DNA from: Isoetes taiwanensis
Lineage: Eukaryota > Streptophyta > Lycopodiopsida > Isoetales > Isoetaceae
Direction of reading: 5' to 3'
NCBI GenBank assembly: GCA_021234155.1
Contig: JAJEKV010000271.1
Span: 1-64,000, forward strand
DNA: 64,000 nt
The notes beneath the pieces are model-generated. The model was not told where the DNA came from, ran no database searches, and saw only the letters and a list, made by a program, of their open reading frames with translations. The position numbers and the translations under genes were made by a program. Below are positions 50,809 to 59,394 of this stretch, piece by piece; position 1 is the first letter of the stretch, and the number at the start of each line of letters is the position of its first letter.

Positions 50809-52125
50809 TCACCACGAATATAGTCGCGCAGGCTGCCTCGTCGCCGTCGTCGGGGAGTGTCCCATCCACCCAACTCATGAGCGCTGCGCTCATGACGAAG
50901 GGGGCATTGCCCTATGGTCCGGCTGGAAGCACCTGAAGCAAAATTTGTTTCTCTATGCACTCCTGCCTCTTCTCCTTGGGCATTGCCTCGCAAAAGGACC
51001 GCCTTTGCTTTGGAGTAGTTTGAGCCCTCCCCGCTTGTCCTTGAAGGACACCCGCTTCTTCTCCTACTTGCTTCCCACGGTTGCCACTATATGGGGCTCT
51101 ATTTGGACACAGGGACCTGGCTGCCCCTAGGGCTATAACTCCCTGTTGCCTTGCCTTTATCCCGTAATCTGTTGCCCTCGCCCGCTATTCCGAGGCCCCG
51201 TCCCTTGCAAGCTTATTGCTTTGGACTCTGCTTCTGATACTGTCTTAGGGTTTATTGCCCTTACAAGCTTGCGGATCTCATCATTCAATCCTTCAATATA
51301 GCTCTCCACTGCATGTTTTTCACTCAACTTCGGCACATACAGCCTTAGTCTCATGAATTCCTCTGTATATTTCTGCACTGATTTGTTGCCTTGCTGTAAC
51401 CTGTAGAACTGCTGCATCATGTTGGACTTGTGTTCTCGTGGGACGTGATGGCGCTTTGAAAGCTTTAGCAAACTTTCAAACCGCAAGCATCCCCGCTAAG
51501 CCATGGGCCTTGGCATATCCCTTCCACCAAATGCGTGCTGCCCCCTTCAGGTTGGCTGTTGCCACCCTGCCTTTATCCTTGTCCTTCATACCATAGGCGT
51601 TACCATATTCACTCATCTCATCTAGCCAAGCCTCTGCCTCTATGCTCGACCTGTTTCTACCCTGAGAATTGCTCGAGCTTCCTTGCCTTCCAAACGTTTC
51701 CCAATGCAGAGTCTACCTTCTTCTGGTAGTCGAAGGTCTTCGTCTCCTTGTATCTGGCTGTCCCCTGGTCCCCGTGACTGGTTCAGCCTCTTCCTCGGAA
51801 TCGTAGTGGTCGAAGTCGAGCTTGAGTCGGAGGATTCCTTTGGGGATCTCCTTCTCTTGCTCCTCCTCTTGTCCTTTCCTGCTTCCGGCTGATGCTTGGC
51901 AACCGGCGTTGCCCTCCAACCAACTCACAGCGTGCGGCCGGAAAGCCTTTACCGCTTCAAGGTCCGTCCTCATCTGTGACATTTCCTCCTATGGAGTCAT
52001 GGGCCCAAATGCCTCATACAGGCTCCTTGCCGGGGGTGGCCTGGGCGGAGTCTGTTCTTCCCTATGGTCTCGGCGTTGTCGTTCCCCTGAGCCCGGGCCT
52101 CTAGCTGCATACACAAGTAGGTCAT
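50770..52125 (-). pseudogene. gag: Gypsy-1 gag (frameshifted)
   Basis: A candidate ATG at 52,125 starts MTYLCMQLEARAQ. Several frames then follow in register of homology. Residues MSQMRTDLEAVKAF start at 51,982. NLKGAARIWWKGYAKAHG lies near 51.5 kb, the W-containing core of Retrotrans_gag. QGNKSVQKYTEEFMRLR and VESYIEGLNDEIRKLV lie at 51,486-51,157, the C-terminal half of that domain. A degenerate zinc knuckle, CFRCFQPDHRAMP, near 50.93 kb lacks the last Cys. At least three frameshifts or stops interrupt it, mostly in C/G-rich stretches, so some may be sequence errors. Gag forms the particle that packages RNA. Pol follows directly. Confidence 0.7.
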
Positions 52126-52281
52126 GGCTGTACGGTTAGTTTCATTTGTTCTCTTGCATTATATGTGTTTGTTGGTATAGTTGCAGAATGACATACATCA
52201 ATATAAAATTTAAAGTGCAAAAGAAATTGTACTTATATTATATAATATTTTAATACAAGGCCTCCGGGATCAAGAGTTTAA

Positions 52282-53811
52282 CTATTCTTGAAATCGCCGG
52301 TAGGATGGGTTATCTTCAAGGAACTTCTTAACTTGGACCGTTCCTACCGAGCATCCCAAGTTCCTGAGGACGTTTGTTGATGGCCCGCCCTGCAAGGCTG
52401 TCACCAACTCTTCCACTCTGCGGTCGGAGGTGTAGGCCGCGGTTACTGCTAATCTTCCCTGCCGTCGATGGGGCACGGCGAAGTCGAAAAGGTCAAGTGC
52501 CATCGCTCTATTGACTAAGACAGCATAGTCGACGTTTGCAGCTATTCGAGCATGCTTGCCAAAGCCAGAGAGTGCAATGAGCATGAACATTCCCTCTTCA
52601 CCCCGGAGACTGAATTTGTGGTGTATCACCGCTATTCTCCCATCTAGCAGCAGGGGAAGGTAGTACCTCATTTGACACATTGTCATTGTGTGTTGTTTGA
52701 TGACTCTCCTCCCGTGGCCTCGGCTCTATGCCTTCCGGCATATTAAATACGACCTCTACCTCGGTCATTTCTTGGTAGTCCGCGGATTGTCGAAGTCGAC
52801 CGCCTTGATGTCGATCCCCTGCTCCTCTTCTTTGGAGGTGGTGTCGAAGAGCTCGGCATCAAAATGCTCGTGGTCTTGCCACGGATCCCCATCTGCTCCT
52901 GGATGGCGTAGAACTCCTCCTTAGATGGCAGCTCTCGAGCTTCCATCATTTGCCTGATATTGCTGTAGGCCTGGATGTCGGAAGTCGACTCCCTCAGTAT
53001 AGGTGTCGGCTTCCCTTGAAGCGGAAGTTCGAGACTCCCGGACGATGAAGTCGTCCAAGTCTGGTTGCTGCCATAGTTGGTGCAGCAACTCATCAAGCCG
53101 GAACTCCCTCCCCCTGCATTCGGGGAGATTTTGGATGTCGCTGAGGAGCAGATACTCCTCACCGTCAATGATGATGGGGGCTAGGCTTGTGATGCCTAGC
53201 CCAAGTGGGGGAGCAACTCTGAGGGTCTGCCGGCTCCGCTCGAAGTTGGTTAGCTCCTCTTCTGCTTGCCGCCGTTCTTCCTCTGAGTCGAGCTCCGTGT
53301 ACTCTTCCTCGTCCGATTCCTCTTCTTCCGCTCTTCCTTCTTGCTCTTGCGGGTACTGCAAAAGCATCTGTTCTGCTGCTGAGGCTACTATGGGGTCCAC
53401 CTCCATAGGAGGAATAGAGGTTGCCCCCATTGAGTTTTCAGCACGGTGGAAAAGAAAAATGGCTAGGGCGGCGGTGTAGGAAAAATACTTGGTCCTGTCA
53501 ACTGTCAGGACCATGTAATCTGGCAACCTCTGTGCCTTGTTGGTCAAGTACTTGGCAATGTTCGGAACATCACCCAAGGCTGCTTGAAGGGATGGGCGGG
53601 GAACAAAATAGCCTATGCAAGGGGGTAGCTGCACTAGGGAGGGTCCTACCCTAGCTTGGAACTCGGCTAAGACTTGCCTATATGCCGGGGTTGCGTGCAG
53701 AGTTGCTTGGATATCTATCTCTTTCCTAAAGACTCGGAAGATGTCGTTGACATCCGCCTCGGCAGCATGGGCACTGGCGCTGTACTATCGCCTGAAGTCA
53801 GCAGTAGCCAT
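52282..53811 (-). pseudogene. Gypsy-1 ORF2: acidic protein of unknown function
   Basis: Reading starts at an ATG at 53,811 (MATADFRR), meets one TAG (a CAG would restore it), and runs in the same frame to 52,921. It contains VPNIAKYLTNKAQRLPDYMV and a Glu-rich stretch near EEEESDEEEYTELDSEEERR. Frames then shift several times. DAELFDTTSKEEEQGIDIKA lies near 52.83 kb, and a final 134-codon block (52,686-52,282) contains LALSGFGKHARIAANVDY-like hydrophobic sequence. The intact protein would be about 500 residues. I recognise no domain. It has its own TATA box and the same paired palindromes as the H3-like gene, so the two are probably expressed together. The frameshifts may partly be sequence errors. 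Confidence 0.55.
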
Positions 53812-53924
53812 GGATCTAGGGAAGATGAGACTAACAAACAGATGCAGAAGCACCTCAGGGAGCTGGAAAATCGCCTAAAAGGTCAAGAGCGAATTTGTAG
53901 GGTGCTAAGTGAGAAATGGGGACC

Positions 53925-53932
53925 TATTTATA
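53925..53932 (-). promoter_or_regulatory. TATA box of Gypsy-1 ORF2
   Basis: TATAAATA on the minus strand, 114 bp before the ATG at 53,811, within CTATAAATAG. The leader contains AGGCGATTTT (53,876-53,866), also present in the leader of the H3-like gene. This is a textbook RNA polymerase II core promoter position. Confidence 0.65.
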
Positions 53933-54124
53933 GAGAACGGAAAAACCCTAATTTTTGGATGACCTAGAATTTTACTGGGGTTGGGTAATTCTGACCTATT
54001 AGGAGGTCCAAATGAGAATTTGAATACTACCTTTAGGGTTTAAGCATGCTAAGATCAGCTAATGAACCTATTGCAACAAACTGGAGGTCATTTGGATATG
54101 GCATGGTGGAGAAAATGCTGAGAG

Positions 54125-54190
54125 GTCTCACACGTTGCGCCCAGACCAATAATGAACTTTCATTTTCTGCCGTGGCGCGACGTGTGAGAC
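54125..54190. promoter_or_regulatory. Palindromic element 1 (CCAAT type), proximal to ORF2
   Basis: The arms GTCTCACACGTTGCGCC and GGCGCGACGTGTGAGAC are reverse complements apart from one position (T against G). The centre contains GACCAATAATGAA and a small inner inverted repeat AATGAA/TTCATT. It lies about 190 bp upstream of the ORF2 TATA box. One of four copies in the element. Confidence 0.8.
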
Positions 54191-54323
54191 ATTGACTCTA
54201 ATTGGGTTAAACTTGTCCAATTTGGGTGATGTAAGGGTCTAATTCTACTGGACTCGTCGAGTTAGGCAGAATTGACCCCTTATTTGGTCAATTTGGAGCA
54301 GTTTTGGGCACTTTTGGGGCATG

Positions 54324-54390
54324 GTCTCACACGTTGCGCCCATCCCGAAAATGAAAAGTTCATTTTCTGTCCTGGCGCGACGTGTGAGAC
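54324..54390. promoter_or_regulatory. Palindromic element 2 (CCCGAAAATGA type), distal to ORF2
   Basis: Same 17-bp arms as element 1, with the centre CATCCCGAAAATGAAAAG and the inner inverted repeat AAAATGAA/TTCATTTT. It lies 133 bp farther from ORF2 than element 1 and downstream of the H3-like stop codon. Confidence 0.8.
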
Positions 54391-54520
54391 ACTCAAAGTG
54401 TCCATTTTAACTAACACAAAAGCCAGAATTCGATAACTTAACTTAATTAAGTAACATTAGACATATTACTTAGCCAAAAATTGTTTACATTAACAAAAAT
54501 TTTCTATTATTTACAAAATT

Positions 54521-55792
54521 TTAAGGGCGCTCTCCCTTGATGTGGCTAGCAAGATGCATGTCTTGACTCATGAGTGTCACCCTCTTCGCATGAACTGTGC
54601 AGGCTGTCGAATCTTCAAAATGCTGCACCAGTTTTTGCTCTGCTGCCTCTTGCAAAGCCAGCAACATCTCGTCCGTCACCCGCATATCCGTGTTGTACTC
54701 TTGGATCACCTCTCGAACTAGGCGGGCGAACGGTGCACGGGGAATCAAAAAGCCGAAGCTTTTCTGAAAATGCCTGATCTCTCTCAGGGCTCTCCTCTCA
54801 TTCTCCTTCCTGCCGGTTCTCTTCTTGCCTGGTGGTCTAGGAGGCTTGGGCTTCTGTGGTGGCGGCTTCAGTGTCTGGCTCTTATTCGGATGTCCACCTT
54901 CTATCGTCCTGACTCTGTTTTCCTGATAGTAGGTGTTGTATGCCTCCCACTTCACCATGAAGGCGTTGTGCTCCCTTAGTTCCTTCTGATAGACCTTGAC
55001 GGGGTCTATCACATACGCCTGCGGCGCTTTGATCCTATCCCACGTCGGGTATGGTGGGGGCTGCTCCTGATCGGATACTGCCTGCTCGTCAGCTGAGGGT
55101 TTTGAAGAGCTTGCACCTTCGGTGTTGGGGACGAAGTCTTCATCGTCAGAGTCGTCGGAGGAGAGTGGGGGCTGGTCAGCTGATCGTTCGGTGATGACGA
55201 TCTTGGACTTGGGGGTCTTATCCCGCTTAACCTGCACGAGTTTTCTTTTGCCCACTATCACGGCCTTCGCCTTCCTCCTTTTCGGCTCCTCGGCTACGTT
55301 CGGCTCCTCCTGTTCCCTCTTTCTCTTCTTTTCTCGACGGCACTCTTTGGCTTCATGCTTTTTGATCCATGCCGCGAGCTCTTCCTCCTCAGCTGGCTCG
55401 AGCCTCGGGTCTCCCTGTTCTTCTCGCTCCTCAGCCTCCTTCTCTCGAACCCAAGCTTCGACTTGCTCCTCGATGGTTGGTTCGGGGGTCGTGGCTGCCT
55501 CTGCTCTTCACGTTCCTCGGCCACCCGATCTTGTTCCTGCTTCCTCTTCCTTTCCTCCTCCTCCACTTCATCAAGGATTTTCTGCATGGCGTCCGGATCC
55601 TCATTGCCTAGGACCTCTGTTCCCGCATCGGAGTGTGCATCCTCCTCTTCGTCTGAAGCCGCTCCCTCGCTCGATGAGGACTGGCCATGCCTGAGAAGAC
55701 ACTCCTGGAGCATTCTCTGTATAAGGCCGGGATCATGGGCGCTGGCCGATTCGCCTGGTCGGGAGCTCGAGCGGTCTGCTTGGTGGGGCCAT
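54521..55792 (-). CDS. Retrotransposon-encoded histone H3-like protein
   Basis: The uninterrupted frame runs 55,507-54,521. Numbered from its Met at 55,261, residues 158-246 form a complete H3 fold: ALREIR and QKS (alpha-N), PFARLVRE (alpha-1), TDMR (loop 1), ALQEAAE and FEDSTACTVHAKRVTLM (alpha-2/loop 2), and IKGER at the end. About 49 of 90 residues match canonical H3, including the Cys, His and Asp of the H3-H3 four-helix bundle. Loop 1 has no insertion, unlike typical CENH3. The canonical ARTKQTARKS tail is absent. In its place are acidic, Lys/Arg-rich and Pro-rich stretches (PPPQKPKPPRPPGKKRTGRK). The frame extends upstream as IEEQVEAWVREKEAEEREEQ. One frameshift near 55.5 kb joins it to an acidic frame (LIQRMLQECLLRHG, then Glu-rich) that would start at ATG 55,792, after a second indel. 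Intronless, with its own TATA box. It is predicted to be nuclear and to form a nucleosome-like particle with H4. Confidence 0.88.
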
Positions 55793-55900
55793 GTTTTTGT
55801 TCGTCGATCCGATGTCGGCACCGAAAAATCGCCTTGGCAAGGGGGAGCGATTTTCTAAGGAAGAACGTGGAAATGGAGGGGGGGGGAGGGGTCCTAGGTC

Positions 55901-55908
55901 TATTTATA
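55901..55908 (-). promoter_or_regulatory. TATA box of the H3-like gene
   Basis: TATAAATA on the minus strand within TCTATAAATAGACC, 109 bp before the ATG at 55,792, almost the same spacing as for ORF2. The leader holds AGGCGATTTTTC (55,834-55,823), matching the ORF2 leader. Confidence 0.65.
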
Positions 55909-56008
55909 GACGGGCCATTTTAGGTCAAATTTCAAACTACCCTTTTGGGTCATCTAAAACACTTATTATCTTACTACATGGCTAATTTTAAGCATTTCTA
56001 ACCTCATG

Positions 56009-56075
56009 GTCTCACACATTGCGCCCAGACCAATAATGAAAGTTTCATTTTTGCTCCTGGCGCGACGTGTGAGAC
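56009..56075. promoter_or_regulatory. Palindromic element 3 (CCAAT type), proximal to the H3-like gene
   Basis: Arms GTCTCACACATTGCGCC and GGCGCGACGTGTGAGAC, with the centre GACCAATAATGAAAGTTTC and the inner inverted repeat AATGAAA/TTTCATT. It lies about 100 bp upstream of the TATA box at 55,908. It is the counterpart of element 1. Confidence 0.8.
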
Positions 56076-56223
56076 ATGGTGGATTCTGATGCTAAATTTT
56101 ATACTTTCTAAGCATGTTTATAGGAATATAGCATACAAATTCTAGCTAATTCTTAGCTTAAAATTCGAATTACCATGTTATTTTTCTAAAATTCATGACT
56201 TTTCAAGGTGTTTTGGGCTCGAT

Positions 56224-56290
56224 GTCTCACACGTTGCGCCCAGCCCGAAAATGAGATTTTCATTATCTGTCCTGGCGCGACGTGTGAGAC
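56224..56290. promoter_or_regulatory. Palindromic element 4 (CCCGAAAATGA type), distal to the H3-like gene
   Basis: Arms GTCTCACACGTTGCGCC and GGCGCGACGTGTGAGAC, with the centre CAGCCCGAAAATGAGATTTTC. It lies 148 bp beyond element 3. It is the counterpart of element 2, so both genes have the same order of the two types. Confidence 0.8.
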
Positions 56291-56478
56291 CATCCTACTT
56301 TTGAAGGTTTTGGCTGACTAATTTTAGTCTTTTTATGTTCTCATTCACTTAACTGTTACTAGCTTAGCGTATACTACAAAAATGAGAAAAAAAATTTCCC
56401 ATTTTTCGAGGTTTGAGGATCCTATCAAGTTAGTACTACTGGGAGCATGGTCAGTGCTTTGCTCTTGGTCTCCAAGAA

Positions 56479-56494
56479 CATTGCTCTGATACCA
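56479..56494 (-). promoter_or_regulatory. Gypsy-1 primer-binding site (initiator Met tRNA)
   Basis: Minus-strand TGGTATCAGAGCAATG, starting 4 bp inside the 5' LTR boundary. TGGTATCAGAGC is the standard site complementary to the 3' end of plant initiator methionine tRNA, which primes minus-strand DNA synthesis. It fixes the element's orientation. Confidence 0.92.
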
Positions 56495-56498
56495 CTCA

Positions 56499-58084
56499 TG
56501 GCGTCCCCTACTGTGATACGGTGCACTCACCGTATACAAACAGAGTTCATCCCCATACCAGCTCCATCGCGTCTGAGGCCCTCCACATATCACTTTGCAA
56601 CCGTAACGAGTTCCGGTGGGAAGAGTGAAGGGTCATTTTACCCCGTCTCCCTCAGGGCCTACCTAGTTGCGGAAGCGTAAACATACATGTCAGTATATAA
56701 CATCATCACACATATCCACCGCGAAGGGTGGTGCATCAACATCTGCATAGACAAAGATCAGGACAATACATGGGGGTTCCTACCCAAGGCTCAGACTCGG
56801 GGATGGTGACAAGCTTGGGTCTCCGGAGTTCATTGCGCATGTAATCATGGCAATGGATTTGGCTGGCATAAGAACATGGCATAGGGTTGTCCACTCCATC
56901 CGCCCCTCCTGTGTACACTTTGCAGAGTAGGCTGAAAAGTGTTGGGACCTGACTGTAGCCCGCCGGATGCATAGCCAAAGGGGCTACTCCTGGGTTGCAT
57001 CTCCCCAGTTCCGATGGGGCAGGTAGGGATCACTCCCACCACAGGTCTCCATGCCGACTCAAGGTGACTAGAGGGCCACCGCCTTATTCGACTTAACCTT
57101 TGGAAAGTGAACACCACTCCACTCGGAAAATGAGCCCATGCCTTGCCCGCACTCGGTGGCAAGCCATTAGACCTAGTCACAATGATCCCGGTAGGCCTTA
57201 CACACCGGAGGGATCGTTCAAGAGTCGAACACGAACCTCCTTGTAAGCCCGGTCCCCCTTCACCCACAAACCGGGTGTGGTTCTTGTACTGAGGCGAATC
57301 TACAAGGTGTGCTAGAGAGGCTAACTAGGAGCATCAACTACCAAGCTTTAGGGTCTCTACCCCCTTCCCAATACAATGAGTTCACAAAGATACATCATCC
57401 ATATACATCCGCGGAAGAACTAAAGAACTAGATCTAATCTATATCATAGAGTTAGGTTCTTTAGTTAGAGGTCTGGTATCTAGAGATCCGGTGACGATTG
57501 CTATGGGCAATTTAATAGTCTAAACCCTCATCGATACAATGACCGGAAGACGGTTTAGGCTATTAAATTGACTAAATACCCTGATCCTTGGCTCGCTCCT
57601 CCCGCCTCGAAGTTGACCATCCCTTTGAATCGCATGAAGATGGAACCAACAAGGAAAACTAATGGTGCAATTCGCCCAGACAGAGTCTGGGGGGCGGTTT
57701 TGACCCTTTGAGCGAGCAAAACAGAGCCCTAGAACCCTATGGACGAAAATGGCAAGTTAGGGTTTCCTCCTACCTAAATAGACAAGGGGGGTTAGGGCTA
57801 GGGTTTCCAATTATCCCTTTAGGCATGTGGGATAATTGGGAATGGCCCACTTGCCTTTAATGGCTAGATGGCATAAAGGTATCCACATGGAAAAGTGTGC
57901 ACCTTAATAAATGTGCACATTGGTAAATGTGCACATTAATAAATGCACATACCTTGCAAGGTTGCCCCCTAGGGTGCTCCCTGCTTGGCTACACGTCGGC
58001 ATACACGTCAATCGGGGTGGCGGTGCGGCGTGGCAGGCGTATAGTATACGCCCCGGGACCATTATCTTGTACATGGAACATCCA
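56499..58084 (-). repeat. Gypsy-1 5' LTR
   Basis: About 1,585 bp, matching 44,853-46,435. The ends are altered here (TGGCGTCCCC in place of TGTGACGTCCCC; AACATCCA in place of AACGTCACA). Differences from the 3' LTR include single-base changes and small indels beside C/G-rich sites. It contains the promoter of the genomic RNA; I did not assign its TATA box. Confidence 0.88.
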
Positions 58085-58101
58085 AAGATGCCCCGCACTA
58101 G

Positions 58102-58392
58102 GCCGGGATTGTGATGGAAAAGCAGAACTTCTCATTGTATATAGCCGACATTCCATACGGCTTCAAGATTAAAGACAACGCCTTCGACGATGAGGCTTTT
58201 ACACATGTGCAAGTACGAGCTTTTTTGGATGGCCTAAAGGAAGTCACCCTGTCAGCAAATTGGCATGTTATTATTTTTCACTCCGACCTGAAGACAGTGT
58301 CAGTGCTCAAACCAATAGGAGCGGTCTGCAACACCGGCTTCGAAAACTGCATTTGATATGCTTCACATTCCTTCACGTTCTGGAATCCAACG
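58102..58392 (+). pseudogene. Methyltransferase-like gene, motif-IV part
   Basis: Open reading from 58,102 to a TGA at 58,354-58,356 gives MEKQNFSLYIADIPYGFK, then FLDGLKEVT and ANWHVIIFHS. In-frame YASHSFTFWNPT follows after the stop, where TGG would read W. DIPYG fits motif IV ([DNS]-x-P-[YFW]) of DNA N4/N6 amino-methyltransferases. The preceding strand and the later WHVIIFHS strand are as expected of the Rossmann core. The upstream half ends IIQGD at 44,852. Joined across Gypsy-1, GD and DIPY would be about 20 residues apart, the usual spacing. A TAG at 58,099 and the TGA mean this copy is not functional as read. Such enzymes methylate adenine or cytosine amino groups in DNA. Confidence 0.5.
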
Positions 58393-58560
58393 GTATAAAT
58401 TTATACCGTCATGGGTGCCCTGTGGTATAAATTTATACACCTGCCCTGGGGTGTAAATTTCTAGCCAGAAACTTGCGTTATAAACATATACCCTGGTGTC
58501 TTGTGCTATAAATTTATACCGTGAGAATGTTAGCTATGTAAATTTATACTGTTTCCTTAT
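58388..58560. repeat. Third cluster of TATAAATTTATA palindromes
   Basis: Six copies in 170 bp. The first, CGGTATAAATTTATACCG (58,391-58,408), is a perfect 18-bp palindrome that starts where the methyltransferase-like reading ends. Others lie at about 58,421, 58,448, 58,476, 58,503 and 58,533 and are more degenerate. GGTATAA at the first copy also resembles a splice donor, so the cluster may lie in an intron. Confidence 0.75.
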
Positions 58561-59390
58561 TGCTTTTAGCTTATAAAAGTCGTATTTAATTAAAGTGGGA
58601 CTCATTCCATTCCCACTTTTTTTGGGAACCCTGTTAATTTACACAAAAAGAAGCACCCCGACCCGAAAACTGGCCATAATTGGAATTTTTGTCTATTAGT
58701 GTGCATCCAAGCTTTTCTTCCAGTTTTCTTGGATAGCGTGTCGAGAACAAGAACAATGCAACGCAAACATAGGAATTTCATTACAGCTTGAGACCAAAGT
58801 TCTAATTGAAAAAGATTCTTAGTTGAACATTTTGGCTCTATTTTCTTAGGTGGGTAGACAATAGATCACAAATTCCAACAAAAATTAAGCAAATTGTTTA
58901 CTTAATCACCCAAAAATACTAGTTTTGAGATACCTTATATTTATAAATGGGCTCATTACAATATATATTACAGTGGGTGAAGAGACCATAGTGGTGGTAT
59001 GGGCACAATGATTACACCCTCTTCACACATGAACCACCTAGTGCAAAGGGCGCGTGGAGCTCTCTCCTAGTCACGGAGCAACTTCTGCATTTATAGAAAT
59101 TTGTATGAGGAGTTCCTTTATGGGCCACGCGCTTGTATGTCCAACTGATGTCACCACCCTCTTCTCGGCTTTTCATTGCTCCCAAGCATGTACTATCTGG
59201 TCGAGATAAGGACTGCAAGAGATAAAATCAAATTAGTCAAGTGATGCTACATGCAAAAAAAATAAAATAAAACACAGTTCTTAGGGCCATTTTTGGAAAA
59301 ATAGGGCATGAGAAAGGGTGAGGGAAAAACACAGGTCAAAAGGCCTTTCATTCATGAGAGAAAACCGAGCTAAAAACGCAAGTTTTAGGG
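58561..59390. other. Spacer, no gene recognised
   Basis: AT-rich to 58.95 kb, mixed afterwards. No protein or RNA family was recognised on either strand. Confidence 0.55.
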
Positions 59391-59394
59391 TCGG

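Larger units (their letters stand above)
44853..58084 (-). mobile_element. Gypsy-1: 13.2-kb chromodomain Ty3/gypsy element carrying a histone H3-like gene
   Basis: Two 1.58-kb LTRs bound a 10-kb interior transcribed on the minus strand. In sense order: 5' LTR (58,084-56,499); a primer-binding site complementary to initiator-Met tRNA; an H3-like gene; a gene for an unknown acidic protein; gag; a nearly intact 1,159-codon pol with C-terminal chromodomain; a polypurine tract; and the 3' LTR. The LTR left copy has perfect TGTGACGT/ACGTCACA ends. No clean 5-bp target duplication is seen (GTGAC on the left, AAGAT on the right). The element lies inside the methyltransferase-like gene. Pol openness and close LTRs suggest a fairly young element. 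Confidence 0.93.

Noticed and set aside
50213-51130. A 305-codon plus-strand open frame
   Set aside because: It lies antisense to the pol start and gag of Gypsy-1, whose frame has clear catalytic motifs. The plus-strand product has no recognisable domain and is a shadow.
54521-55261. Calling the H3-like protein a centromeric CENH3
   Set aside because: Loop 1 has the same length as canonical H3, whereas typical plant CENH3 has an insertion there. The tail is unusual but does not resemble known CENH3 tails. It is kept as H3-like; a centromeric role is untested.
44848-58089. A clean target-site duplication for Gypsy-1
   Set aside because: The bases beside the LTRs are GTGAC and AAGAT. They do not match, possibly through later mutation or sequence error at the right end, so none is claimed.
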